A stretch of DNA of 64,000 bases from Gambelia wislizenii (GCA_030847615.1 JAUMIR010000005.1:169412596-169476595), one strand, 5' to 3'. Shown: positions 22,215 to 33,188, counted from the first letter of the stretch. Numbers and translations: made by a program. The notes: a model not told the origin generated them from the letters alone.

Positions 22215-22797
22215 TGGCTCTTCCCTTCCTTCTTGTGACCGGGCTTGGGGGGGTCCCCTTTATCTCATCTGCCAGGCCCAGTGGCTTGCAGCCAAGTGGG
22301 GTAGTCGATGGTTTCCCATCTGTGCATGGGGGACCTGGATGCTTTCTTTCTGCACTCAATGTCATACATGAAGGCATTGGCGTCACCTGCCTGTGACCTC
22401 ACTCTGATCACGTGTCGAAGGTGGTTGATCAAGTGCTAGGCCCACTCAGGGAAAACCTGGGCCACCACCCCCATGAAAACCGCATACCCACTGAGCCAGT
22501 TGGCAAAAGTGCACTCCACTGCTTCCGAGGTGGCCTTCTCGCTCTCCTTCTTGTCACTCCGATGAACCCTCGCTTCCTTCTCCGGAGGAAGATGTCAACA
22601 TAATAGCCCTGCAATATTTTGGAACACACTTTTTGGTCCAAGTGGCCCCCTGGAGGGTCTTCCTTTGACTTTGTTTCCCTCAGCTCCACCCCCTCGGGAT
22701 TGCTTACCCCCGCCTTTCTCTCCTCGCCAGCTTTTTGCCTGGCTTTCCGGACCTTGAGGGCCTACCCTAGCAAGCCTGGCTTGAAAGACCCTTTTTC

Positions 22798-23409
22798 TCA
22801 GTACCCAAACTTGTCTTTGTTGGAAGACTCACCTGAAGAAGAGGCAGAACGTGACCTCCTGCACTTCTTCCTTGGGCTCTGCCCGCCCCTTGACCTGCTG
22901 CGCCGCTGCGATGCAGACCTATGCAAATCGGACCACCTCGACTCCCTGGAGCCACTCCTCCCTCTGGATCTGGAGCGTCTGGACCGGCCACAGCTGCTCG
23001 ACGTGCCCACACTCGATGATGTACTGGGTTCCGTGCTCACAGTAACGGGCAGTGTCTGGACCTTGTCATGTACCGCGGGAAGAGGCTCCTTATCCTTGTC
23101 CATCTTCTGGACCAGGATGGCCAGTACCCCCATCACATCCGCTATGGTGGGTGCAGGCGCCCCGAATGCCTCCACTGGGTGGGCCGGTGTTGTGGTCATC
23201 TCGTTGCTGGGCCCAGGTTCCTGCCCTGGCTGCCCATCCCCCCATTCCCCACAGATTGTTCTTCCCCAGCCGGGGGCTGCTGCTACATCGGAGGCTGTGG
23301 CTCCTGTTGGTGATGCAGTTTGGTTGTCCGTTTGGGCCCCATCACCCCAGCCCTCCGGCTCAGCCAGCTGTCGGGTATATGTGCTTGTGTAACCTGTCTC
23401 TAGTGCCAC
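22798..23409 (-). CDS. Gag-like protein of the Ngaro/DIRS element, N-terminal part
   Basis: An open frame of 203 codons starts with MALETGYTSTYTRQLAEPEG and has a low-complexity Gly/Pro/Thr-rich first half, a short helix-like AFGAPAPTIADVMGVLAILVQKMD block (about residues 80-105) and an Arg-Ser-rich second half (about 125-200). An RS-rich Gag precedes the polymerase frame in several Ngaro-like elements. Downstream the frame is broken: the expected continuation appears in other frames (SKILQGYYVDIFLRRRK at 22429-22689). The start was chosen as the first ATG of the frame. It might instead be a translatable remnant without function. Confidence 0.5.
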   Translation of the reverse strand: MALETGYTSTYTRQLAEPEGWGDGAQTDNQTASPTGATASDVAAAPGWGRTICGEWGDGQPGQEPGPSNEMTTTPAHPVEAFGAPAPTIADVMGVLAILVQKMDKDKEPLPAVHDKVQTLPVTVSTEPSTSSSVGTSSSCGRSRRSRSRGRSGSRESRWSDLHRSASQRRSRSRGGQSPRKKCRRSRSASSSGESSNKDKFGY

Positions 23410-23699
23410 TATGCATCTAGGGCACCTAGAGGAATGTACACTTTATTTCACGCTGCCCGCCGCCCCGCGGCCCGAGCCCTGCAAAAGAAAGTTGGCGCTA
23501 TGGGGTTGCGCCCCCGTGTTTCACCCTTCAGGCTGAGTGAAACCATCAAGCAGAGCGCTAATTACCAAAATGTACTAGTTTCTCTTTCTTTTTTGTTTGG
23601 TGGGCCGAGGGGGAGGCGTGGCTGGCCGTCCACTGGTAGCCCCCCATCTGGCATTCTAGCCCCCTCCTGCTGCTACCAGGTTCCCATGCTGGCCCACTG

Positions 23700-24940
23700 A
23701 CTCCCCCTCACGGGGGAACCCAACAGGGGTGTGGGAGGTGTGGGAGGCCCAGGTGTGGGAAGGTGTCCTGCTGCTGCCTCCAGGCCACCCCCTTGTTTCC
23801 CCCAGCCCCCAGCTGCCACCTGTCACAAGAAGTGGGAAGGAGGGGGCATCCTGCTGCTCCAAGGCCTCCCCCATCCCCGTCCTGGTGGCCAAGCAGCGAC
23901 CTGCCATCGCCACATACCCCCACCTGTCAGAACCATGATCCTGTAAGGCGGGGGGATCCGCCACTGTTGGTGCCCCCCAGCCCAGCAGCGAAGTGATAAT
24001 GGGGAGGGGGGCTGGGAGCCAGCCCCTCGATGATGGTGGCAGGAGAGGAGGGGGGTCCTGCCACCCCCACCAACCCCCCCCCCGGGCATCATTGCGGTTG
24101 GGCGCTCCCTGACCCCGTCCCCATGTGACTGCCGGGATGGTGAGGAGGGCAAAGAAGGAGAGCCCGCCAGCCAAGCTGGGGCTGCACCGCAGCCATGCCA
24201 CAGCCACTTGTCCCCTCCATGGCCGCAGAAGGAGGGCCCGCCAGCTGAGCCGCGGCCATGCCACAGCCATGCTGCAGCCTCTTGTCCCCGCTGCAGCTGC
24301 TAAGGAGGGCCCGCCAGCCAAGCCGCAGCCCCAGCCATGCCGCCTGTTCCCACCACGGCTGCAGGAGGAGGGCCCACCAGCTGAGCCACGCCGCAGCCAG
24401 CCATCGCTGGCGGAGCCACTGCCAGCCCATCCAATCCCGGCCCCAGCCTCCGTGCCTCACCTGGGGTTGGGGGGGTAGAGGCCGATCTGCCTTGGTCCCC
24501 AAGGAGGGGGGAGTGGAGCACTGCCTGCTCTTCTGCTCTCCAGCTCCACCGCCCCCAACCTCCTTCGTCTTTGGCTCCTTGGAGCCAAAAGAGGGTGGTG
24601 ATGTGATGGAGCTGCCTTTTATCAGCTCCGTCGTCCCCGCAGTGATGTCATCTAGCCGCGCCAGGCAGGTCGGATGACCCGCCCTCCCCTGGCAGCCCAC
24701 AGCCAATCAGGGCCAGGCAGGCCCGCCCTGATTGGCCAGCTCCCTCTCCCCACCCCTCCTGGCCACAAGATAGGCCACGAAGAAGGAGGGGAGCATGGCG
24801 GCTGCCAGGGCAGCCCATGCAGTCCCCTTCCCCCCTCACCCAGGAAACAGGTGGGCAGAGGGTTTGCCAGGGGGCGCCAGCCGGGCCGGAAATAGGCCCG
24901 CCAGCAAGCAGCGAGCCCCCTTCTGTGTGTGGTGGGGTCC
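23700..24940 (-). promoter_or_regulatory. GC-rich CpG-dense 5' region of the Ngaro-like element
   Basis: This is the most GC-rich stretch of the window. It includes a diverged tandem repeat with GGAGGGCCCGCCAGC-like words at about 24152, 24231, 24304 and 24369 (units of 65-76 bp), and a perfect 12-bp inverted repeat GCCAATCAGGGC / GCCCTGATTGGC (24702-24713 and 24725-24736) that places CCAAT boxes on both strands. It lies upstream of the minus-strand Gag frame, so it may have been the promoter. Long Ala/Pro/Arg-rich frames on both strands are composition effects. Confidence 0.4.
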
Positions 24941-25545
24941 ATATCCAGAAGAAACACTAATTTGCACTTTGGCTAAGGTTTGTTTTAATAAATCCATTCC
25001 TTTTAAGCAGATTTTTTTACACTGCTGGAATCGACTATGTTAAACCTGATAGAAATGAAATTCAAAGCCCCACATAAATACAAATGGAAATGCTTATAAT
25101 TATTTGATTTAGCTAGTAACTTAAATATTGATAAGGTCATTCTTTTGTGTAAAATGGCCAGACTTTAAGAGAGATTCAGACAAAATCTAAATTTTTAATT
25201 ATCTTATGTATTTGTACTTGTTTCCTGAAAATAGTAGCTATCAATTAGGAAGTAAAACTACAAAATATGATTACTTCTAACTTTAATTGGGGTTCATCTG
25301 TAGATATTAGCACAGTGATGTAGGTTGCAGTAAAATCTGTGTAAATCATAAACTGGCAGACAAAATCAGTTCATTAATCCATCTTGACAAGTTGATTTCA
25401 TTCCATTTCTAACTTGTCAGTTCAAAACATGGAGCAAATAATCAAAAACCTTTAAATCAAATACACAAAATCAAGACTAATTGGATATGTGTTGTGCAAG
25501 TCAATAACTTGATCCATTTTTCAAAGCCTAAGCTCATTAAACTGT
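24941..25545. other. No recognisable feature
   Basis: Sharp return to AT-rich unique DNA beyond the retroelement. Confidence 0.35.
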
Positions 25546-25546
25546 G

Positions 25547-25585
<39 letters not shown>
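25547..25585. repeat. (GATA)n microsatellite
   Basis: About ten uninterrupted GATA units. Confidence 0.95.
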
Positions 25586-25743
25586 ATATACATTGTACAA
25601 GAGATGTTGACATAGCAAATTGACTTTGGTGTAAATATATTCTTGAAGAGATAAACAAAAAAGCCAGGGAGTACACATGTGTATGAAGAGTAAACTATAC
25701 ATGCCCTTCATATTTGAAACATGCCTACAACTGAAAAGAAGTA

Positions 25744-25973
25744 CAGTTGTCCCTTCACATTCGCTGGGGTTTGGTTCCAGGACCCTCCGTGAATACCCAA
25801 ATCCGTGAATACTCAAGTCCCATTATATCCAATGGCAGAGCAAAATGGTGTCCCTCATATAAGATGGCAAAATCAAGGTTTGCTATTAGGATTGTTAATT
25901 TTTAAGAATATTTTTCAAGCCGTGAATACTCAAATCCGTGAATGTCAAATCCGTGAATGTGGAGGGACAACTG
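25744..25973 (-). mobile_element. Tigger-like MITE, 230 bp, TA duplication
   Basis: Ends CAGTTGTCCCTTCACATTCG and GAATGTGGAGGGACAACTG are inverted repeats flanked by TA on both sides (25742-25743, 25974-25975). It matches the 5938-6166 copy in opposite orientation throughout. Non-coding. Confidence 0.87.
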
Positions 25974-26328
25974 TACTTAGTCTTCCATAAATTTAAAACA
26001 TGCACAGTGTTTTAACAGTGTTAAATTTAACAGTGTTAAATAAAGCTAGATGGTACTGGAGAAGAAAATATGCATTTCTGTCCACCTTATTTATTCTTGG
26101 ACACCCGTAGAGCTAAGGGGGGAGTCATTTTGAAACAAATAAACATTTAAGAGGGGGGGGGTAATTTAAACCAGTTCCAGGTCTGTTCCAAATTTCCTGA
26201 TTTTGCAGATATGTTTTGGGGGCTGAGAGACTTAAGGATCCAGCAGAGCCATATTCTTTCCTTCTCTTCCCACTTGCTACACACTCTGGCATGACTCTTT
26301 TTCTCTTAGGGTCCTTTCACATTACACA

Positions 26329-26440
26329 ATATCATCATCATCATCATTTATATCCCATTTTTTTCATAATATTGAGACTTAAGGCAGCTTACAAAATATT
26401 ACAACCAGAATCAATTAAAACATTCAAAAACATCAGTAGA
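26329..26440 (-). repeat. LINE/SINE 3' tail, minus strand
   Basis: ATC repeats are followed by TTTATATCCCATTTTTTTCA and TTGAGACTTAAGGCAGCTTA. The complement is the TAAGCYGCC...GGGATATAAAT hairpin tail with a trinucleotide repeat, as at 17668 and 54268. Confidence 0.55.
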
Positions 26441-26553
26441 AATAAATTTTAAAATTACATTAAATAGCAATTAAACAATGTAGGAAATTAAAACCATTGT
26501 TTTTTTAAAAATAAAAATAAAAATAGGATATTAAAAAGCAACAAAACAACACA

Positions 26554-27541
26554 TGTTACCTGCCCTGATATCCCCCATCCTTCCAAAAAGTTATCAATTG
26601 ACTATATTTCACAAATTGGGTTATTTGTTGGCTTTCCACATGGTTGGAAGTAGACTAGGGCCTCCCAAATGCAAGGACTCAAAGTGTGCTCAGAAAACCT
26701 AAAGAAAAGGCCATCCTAAATTCCTAAAAGACATGCCCATATAGTAATTATGTGGAAACCCACCCACCCCTGGACTGGTAGTTAGGGTGGAAAGGTGCTA
26801 ATTCTCCTGGATATATATGGAAGTGAGGCATTCATTAATTCAATCAAAATGGCCAGATACTCTGTGCCCTGCAAAACTGGTTTTCCTTCCCACCTATCAT
26901 AGAACAATAGAAGGTTGCCTGATAACCTTCAGTTTTAATGTCTCAGCCATTAGCAATCATTAACACAACCGGAGCTTCCATTGTCTACCTATGGGAAACT
27001 CCAGCAAACATTATATTCCACTCAAAACACCCCTTCGGGGAATATTGAGTATATATATATCACTCCAAAACACAGTCAACGTGTGCACAGCTTCCTTTTT
27101 CTCATCCCTCCATCAGTCTGTGTCATCACCTGCACAACCTTCACTCCTCTCATTACTCTGTCCATCTGCTGTGTGACCCTCAGAAGGCCATCTGAGTATC
27201 TTCTGCTGCACAAATCTCTGCTGTTTTGATAGGTGCAGTATAGCTCATCATCCCAAACTCTATTCCTCTATCCCAGTACTTTCTACTTTCTTTGCTAGCC
27301 TTTTGTGACTGTTTGAAGCCTGAGTGTGCGTGTGTGTGTTCCTGAGATTATTTTTCAATAAAAAACATTTTTTTTTATTTATTTATTTATTTATTTATTA
27401 GCTGTTAGTCTCATCAGTTAGTACACCGGTCAAAAGGTCCCGTCGTTACCCGGCCTCTCGCTGCCATATCAAGCTAATTAAAATTCCCCATATTAATATC
27501 TGGACACGAGATATTACGAACCCCCAGTAATTTGGATAACA
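26554..27541 (+). mobile_element. LTR, about 988 bp, family shared with 43428-44344
   Basis: It begins TGTTACCTGCCCTGATA and ends TTTGGATAACA, so it has TG...CA ends with short inverted repeats. The two LTRs align over their whole length: GCTTTCCACATGG against GGCATTCCACATGG, GGAAACTCCA, CTGATTAAAATTCCCCATATTA-like blocks. TATA (27050-27060) and AATAAA (27357-27362) lie in order. Flanks ACACA and ACACC are an imperfect 5-bp duplication. A TTTA microsatellite at about 27370-27401 enlarges it. No internal coding region is next to it. It is a solo LTR of an endogenous retrovirus-like element; class unresolved. Confidence 0.75.
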
Positions 27542-28152
27542 ACACCATTAAAAGCCCATCACAGTCAGTTCCTGGAGGTGTGTTGGGATAGGAAAGTTTG
27601 CACTTGTCGTTGGAAGGACAGCAAAGAGGGAGCTATCCTAGCCTCCTAGGTTCTAAACCATGGGAGCATCCACCAAAAAACACCTCTCTCTTCTTAGTGT
27701 TGAAATATAGTGGCAATCTAACATGCTGGTTTGTTTACTGCTAGAGAAATAGACTGAATGTAACACAGATAGTGAGATAATATCCTGCTATAACCTGAGA
27801 TGTATGCTGTGTGTCTTCTGGAAAAAGGAGGCTCTTTCAGTTTCCTTCGTCTGGAAGACATGATGCTTAGAGTTGCCATTGAGACCTGCTGAGGACAAGA
27901 TGCCTCAATTGGACTTCTTACATATTTTTATCTTAGAAATGTAGCAATTAGCTTATATTTTGTTATTCCTGCCTATATTCAAGTTCTGTCCCTGTATACT
28001 TTGGAAATGCACAAGATATTCGTGAGTAAAGAGCTTTTTATACGTTTTTAAGACTGCTGTAATATACTTTCTTTGTTTAAGCTAGACCCAGTGTGGAAAG
28101 GGAGGGCAATAGGGTTGGATGGCTGTTAATTGTCTGTGTCTGGAATCACTAT
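27542..28152. other. No recognisable feature
   Basis: Unassigned sequence up to the L1 target duplication. Confidence 0.35.
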
Positions 28153-28171
28153 GCTTTGCTGTATGTTTTTA

Positions 28172-31100
28172 TTTTATTTTTTATTGTTATTTTTTAAAAA
28201 AATAGAATTATAAGACAAGATATATCATTACATCTTCAGAACCATGCATAATGATGTTGTATCAAAGTATACATCAAATAATTATATTCAGTTTTGAGAG
28301 TTAGTAATATAGATCAAAGCAAAGTTAAAAAATACAGATTAGATTTTTCCTTTTTTGTTTAAATTTAAATTTAAGACAAGCTTCCACCCTGGCTTATCTG
28401 AGTTATTATCTTGTTCTTAAAATGCGGTCAGAATCACTCCATATATTATGATGGTTTCCCTGAATGATCAAGTTTAAACTTAACCTTAGGAATTCAGTAA
28501 GTATAATCTTTGGTTCTTCCTCCTCCTCCTCTCTCTCTCTCTCTCCTTTCCCCCCTTTCCCTTTTTCCTCCTCTTTCCCTCCATTTTTCTCAAATTTGTT
28601 GCAATTTTGCCATGCTGCCCCATTTATTTGCAAAGTATGAGGATACCGTTGCCCAATCTTTTATGTAATTCTCTATTGTTTTCTCTTTTAGTCTCATAGT
28701 TAACTGATCCATGTGCATGATTTCATATAATTTTAATAACCAATCTTCCACTGTGGGACAGAATTTCTGTTTCCAAACCTTCGCAAAAGTCAGCCTGGCT
28801 GTTACAATCATATAGAAGAGGGGTTTTTCAAGGTCTTTTTCTATCCTTCCATCCACCATGCCTAGTAGGAACGTCTCGGGTTTCCATGAGATGTCTGTCT
28901 GAAGTATTTCATCAATAGTGCGTTTCACATTTTTCCAGAATTTAACAGCCTCGTTACAGTTCCACCAGATGTGGTAGAACGTACCGTTTTTTTCTCCACA
29001 TTTCCAGCAGGAGCCATTAACACCTTTATACATCATTGCTAATTTGTGAGGGGAGAGATGCCAGCAAAAATACATTTTGTATATGTTCTCTCTTATATTT
29101 TGGCTTAAAGATCTTTTCATCTGAGTTGTCCATAATTTTTCCAGTTTTCTAAATCAATTGGGTGTCCTATATTTTGTGCCCATGCAATCATATTTGTTTT
29201 TATAATTTCTTCTTCTGTGTCCCATTTCAACAATAGATTATAGAATCTAGTTATCATATTCTTATTACCGGCATCTATTATGGCCTCCCATTCTGATTTT
29301 TTTATTGTGATCCCAGATAGTTTACAGTCCATTTTATATCTTTCTTTCAACTGTCTGTATAAGTACCAATGGCATTCAAGGTTATTTTTCAACTCTTCCT
29401 GAGACTTCATTGCATGGAAGTCGTCCCTTATATTTAAGATATCATGATATCTTAACCATTGGTGTGTTGGGATCCCTTCTTTGTTAAAAAACGCTTCGTG
29501 TGGTGAGGCCCAAGTAGGGATTTGAGGGAACAATCTGTTCTGTACCTTCTTCCAGCTTTTAAGCAGTGCACTTCTGAGACAATTATCGTGAAACTCTTTA
29601 TTTATTTTATCTTTGTTGTAAAAGAATACACGTGCCAATCATAGCGGTTGCCTTCACCCTCAATCGCCAAGAGTTTTTCATTTTCTAGCGTCACCCATTC
29701 TCGGATCCATGTTAGACGTGAGGCTTCATGGTATAACCTAAGGTTCGGCAGGCCTAAGCCTCCTCTCTCTTTAGTGTCCTGTAGTACTTTCATTTTTATT
29801 CTGTTTTTTTTTCCCTGACCAGATAAATTTAGATAGGTCAGACTGCCAATCTTTAAACACCTTTTGTGATATGGTTATTGGTATTGATTGGAACAAAAAT
29901 ATTAGTCTTGGCAGGATGTTCATTTTAATAGCACTAATTCATCCCAGCAGGGATAAATGTAGGTTCTGCCAGTTAGCCATGTCTTTTTTCACTTGCGTCC
30001 AAATCTTTTTGTAATTATTTTCAAAAAGTTTGGAGTTTCTATTCATAAGATTGATACCCAGATATTTCACCCGGTTTGCTAATCTAAATCCAGTTTCAGA
30101 TCTTAGAAAAGCTTCTTCGTTTTTTGACATATTTTTTGTCAAGATCATTGTTTTCTCTTTATTGATTTTCAACCCAGACAGATTTTCAAAATTTTTAAAT
30201 ATGTCCATCATAAAGAAGACCTCTTCTTGTGGGTCACCCAATGATAATACTAAGTCATCTGCGTACATCTTTAATTTAAATCTGTATTTTTTGATTCTGA
30301 TTCCCTTAATCTTGTCTTCTTGGTTTATCTTTATACTTAGTAGCTCCATAACAAGCAGGAACAGCAGCGGCGAGAGGGGGCAGCCTTGCCTCGTACCCTT
30401 TGATATTTGTATTTCTTCAGTTTTTTCTCCATTAATTACTATTCTAGCATTTTGCCTTTGATATATGGATTCAATCCAATTAGTAAACATCTGGCCAGCT
30501 CCTATCTTCTTCAGAGTTTCCATTAAGGTGGACCATTTTACATTGTCAAATGCTTTTTCTAGGTCGATGAATATTAGAGCCAGACCTTTGTCTTTGTGCC
30601 TTTCATGGTAATCAATTAGATTTAAGATATGTCTAATATTGTCCTTCATGTATCTGTCTGGAAGAAACCCCCGTTGCTCCTCACTTATCCAATCTTTAAG
30701 AACTTTTTTCAATCTTTCTGCCAAAATGGTTGCAAAGATCTTGTAATCTACATTTAGTAGAGATATGGGGCGGTAGTTTTTAGGTTCCAACAGGTCTTTA
30801 TCTTCTTTGGGTATAAGAATGATGTTCGCCTCTTCCCATGATCTTGGATATAGGCCCTCATTTATGGCGTCCAACGTTTTTTTAAATGTAGAATTATTTG
30901 GTCTTCCATTGTTTTATAGAATTTAGGAGTAAAGCCATCTGGACCAGGTGCCTTCCCGTCTTTCATTTTTCTGATAACTTCACTGATTTCTACCATTGTT
31001 ATCGGGTGGTTTAATATTTCTTTTTGGCACTCTGAACATTCTGGAAGTAGATTGTTTCCCAGAAATGATTGAACACCTATTTGGTTCTTCTTCTGACTTT

Positions 31101-31821
31101 GATATAAGGATGTGTAGTATTCCTTGAAAATCCTTTTTATAGTATTTTGATCTGAATATATTTGATCTCCTAATTTGATTCTAGAAATGAAATTCTTTTC
31201 CTTTTGCTTTCTTAGCTGATATGCGAGCCATTTTCCTGGTTTGTTCGATTGCTCAAAATTTTTCTGTTTTATATACTGCAGTTTCAACTTGATCTCGTCC
31301 ATTGTAATTGCTGACACTTGTTCCTGGAGGATTTTTAATTCTTGTTGTAAATCCTTGTTTGTCGAATCCTGTTGTAGTTTGATTTCTCTGTGTCTGATTT
31401 CATCTTTAAGCTTTTCTAATCTTTCTTGTTTCTTTCTTCGTAAGATTGCATTCTGTTGTATAAAAAAACCCTCATTACTGCTTTAAAGGCATCCCATATT
31501 ATATTCATATCTGTTTCAGAGTTCATATTTGTTTCAAAGTACCATTTAATTTCTTTCCTTGCATTTTGTAGAATTTCTTCTTTTTGTAGTAAGCTGTCGT
31601 TTAATCGCCAAGATAGATCTGGTTTGTTTCTATCTTTCAATTCCAATAAAACCGGATTATGGTCTGACCAAATCTTAGGTAAGATTTCAACTTTATGAAT
31701 TGTATTTGCGATGTTCTTTGAAGTCAGGAAGAAGTCAATTCTTGAGAAAGATTTATGAGTCTCTGAGAAAAAGGTGTAATCCCTTGCATCATTATATTTC
31801 AGACGCCATGCCTCCACCAAG
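28172..31821 (-). mobile_element. L1 LINE, 5'-truncated, with 19-bp target duplication
   Basis: GCTTTGCTGTATGTTTTTA is found perfectly on both sides (28153-28171 and 31822-31840). On the minus strand the copy runs from within the endonuclease at the right to an A/T-rich tail at the left. The 3' UTR holds a polypurine tract on the minus strand (CT-rich on plus, about 28515-28580), a known feature of L1 3' UTRs. A perfect long duplication implies fairly recent insertion, yet ORF2 already has several frameshifts. Confidence 0.93.
28590..31821 (-). pseudogene. L1 ORF2 (endonuclease C-terminus to C-terminal Cys domain), frameshifted
   Basis: The reading passes through six frame pieces from right to left. 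31416-31820 gives the end of the endonuclease (YTFFSETHKSFSRIDFFLTS and WSDHNPVLLEL, with Asp and Asp-His catalytic residues). 30862-31317 gives the linker and KAPGPDGFTPKFYK. 29939-30874 gives NYRPISLL, LIFIDLEKAFDNVKW (motif A), KGTRQGCPLSPLLF (motif B) and LKMYADDLVLSL (YADD at residues 204-207). 29602-29793, 29117-29638 and 28590-29120 give the thumb and the C-terminal cysteine domain CWKCGEKNGTFYHIWWNC. The N-terminal two-thirds of the endonuclease and all of ORF1 are lost by truncation. Cannot make a full protein. Confidence 0.93.
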
Positions 31822-31840
31822 GCTTTGCTGTATGTTTTTA

Positions 31841-32137
31841 ATATTTTAATATTAATATTTTATTAATGGTGAACTCCCGTTAGTAAAATATTCCGGAAGA
31901 GGGAAGAAATAACCCAGCGTGACGACGACGGCATATCGGGAGAGGGGACTGGGCGTGCGAACCGCGGCACTGTTTCCGGGACAGAAATATTACTGTCCCG
32001 ATTTCTTCAAAGGGTATTTTAGGTGTGTGAAAATCTCCTAAGAGAAGTGCTTCCTGCAAAGATCTTAACACTTGGGAAGGCTCATATCCTGCACTTGATA
32101 TATGTATATAAAACCATCTATATTGATGTAGTTATAG
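31841..32137. other. Short CpG-dense inverted-repeat patch
   Basis: GTTAGTAAAATATTCCGG (from about 31880) and the complement of CCGGGACAGAAATATTACTGTC (to about 32000) are loosely inverted. The 120 bp between them is rich in CpG (GACGACGACGGC, CGTGCGAACCGCGG), unlike its AT-rich surroundings. It may be an unrecognised MITE. Confidence 0.3.
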
Positions 32138-32285
32138 ATATAGATCTAGCACTACAATTCCACTTTACCACCATAGCTGCAACCAATATAATCCTGTGTT
32201 TGTAGTTTCATGAGGTACTAAACTGAAAATCCCAGCATTCCATAAGATGGAACAATGGCAGTTCAAGTGGAATCACAGCACTATG
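32138..32285. mobile_element. Palindromic MITE fragment
   Basis: AGCACTACAATTCCACTTTA near the left and CAAGTGGAATCACAGCACTA near the right are inverted, and TTTGTAGTTT faces AAACTGAAAATCCC in the middle. Same general family as 33730, 35757 and 42862. Non-coding. Confidence 0.5.
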
Positions 32286-32358
32286 AAAGGCCTCCTGCTC
32301 CAAGATTAGAGTTTTAACTGAGGCAGGGGAAAGGAGGAATCATCGTGGAAACCAATGA

Positions 32359-33188
32359 GTGTGCATCTACACTGTAGAAATAATGCAGTTGGATACCACT
32401 TTAGCTGCCATGGCTGTATCCTACAAAATCGAGGGATTTGTAGTTTGGTGAACCACCACCAGTCTTTGGTAGAGAAGGACAAAGTCCTTGTAAAACTACA
32501 AAGCCCAGGTGTGATGTCCAGCCAGGACTGTTTGAATCTCCCCTGCATTTTCCTTCGTTTTAGTTCAGGCCTTAGTATGTCTGAGCATAGGAATATTTCA
32601 TTGTATTAGAGTTGTGGGAGGAGCTGAAGAATTCCCCTGCATTTTTCCAGGTTTGGTTTGTCCCTTCCCAGCAAGCTCTGTTTAGCTAGAAGTTTTTTAG
32701 GTTTTTTGCTCAGTCTTTGCTGTGAGCTTGCAGGGAGCTGTTTTATTGGTGACAAACAAATTTATATTTCCATTAGCCAAATTAGTTGCCAACAACAAAT
32801 AAGTCAAAGGAATCAGGAGCTGAAAGACCCTGCACCAGCTCCATTGAGTGAGGAGATCAAACCAAGCTCAAACCCAGAGAGGTGACACCCTGAAGACTGC
32901 TGAAACTCAAACTGTAAAGTACCTTTTATTTCAACCTTTTAGAGCTGGGGAGGAGAAAGCCCTTTACTTTTGTTCTTTAAAATAAACTTCCTCCTTTTTT
33001 GAACTTTATATTCAGCATCAGAGGCTTTTGGGGTAAAAGAGTTTGGTCTCACCAGGGTACTGGCGTTGCACACCCAAACCTGCCACCACCTTTAGTTGGG
33101 TGTGTCTTCACACCAGGATTCCATAGAATGGACCTGCAACACTTAAAGTGGTATCAAACTGCATTACATCTACAGTGTAGATGCACCC
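32359..33188. mobile_element. Palindromic MITE split by a solo LTR
   Basis: Left GTGCATCTACACTGTAGAAA and right CTACAGTGTAGATGCACC are inverted ends of one short element. The arms continue inward (GATTTGTAGTTTGGTG; CAGGATTCCATAGAATGG). Its middle is interrupted at 32510-33112 by an LTR. Removing the LTR leaves a MITE of about 220 bp. The superfamily is not certain. Confidence 0.7.
32510..33112 (+). mobile_element. Solo LTR, 603 bp, with 5-bp duplication
   Basis: The segment starts TGTGATGTCC and ends GTGTCTTCACA (TGTGA...TCACA ends). CCAGG flanks both sides (32505-32509, 33113-33117), and the host palindrome reads through cleanly once it is removed. AATAAA at 32981-32986 gives the plus orientation. 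It has no internal coding region. The 5-bp duplication fits Gypsy-type or retrovirus-like elements. Confidence 0.85.

Larger units (their letters stand above)
20756..24940 (-). mobile_element. Ngaro/DIRS-type retroelement, internally truncated, GC-rich
   Basis: Reading right to left: a GC-rich 5' region (about 23410-24940), a Gag-like frame (22798-23409), a degenerate middle (22215-22797), a CCCH/CCHC-like and reverse transcriptase frame (21558-22214), and the reverse transcriptase palm (20756-21541). RNase H and tyrosine recombinase, which define complete members, are missing: after CMTRG at about 20945 the reading passes into unrelated sequence ending near an AATAAA-like site. GC content is far above that of the surrounding DNA. 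No target duplication was sought because these elements lack one. The right boundary is approximate. Confidence 0.65.

Noticed and set aside
22619..23392. 257-codon plus-strand frame
   Set aside because: Antisense shadow of the RS-rich Gag-like frame of the Ngaro-like element.
23656..24706. Ala/Gly/Arg/Trp-rich frames on both strands
   Set aside because: They arise from GC-rich tandem repeats; no family motif in any.
25547..25585. CRISPR-like regular repeats
   Set aside because: These and other short regular arrays are simple microsatellites; nothing in the window looks prokaryotic.
30030..30461. 143-codon plus-strand frame
   Set aside because: Antisense shadow of the L1 reverse transcriptase.
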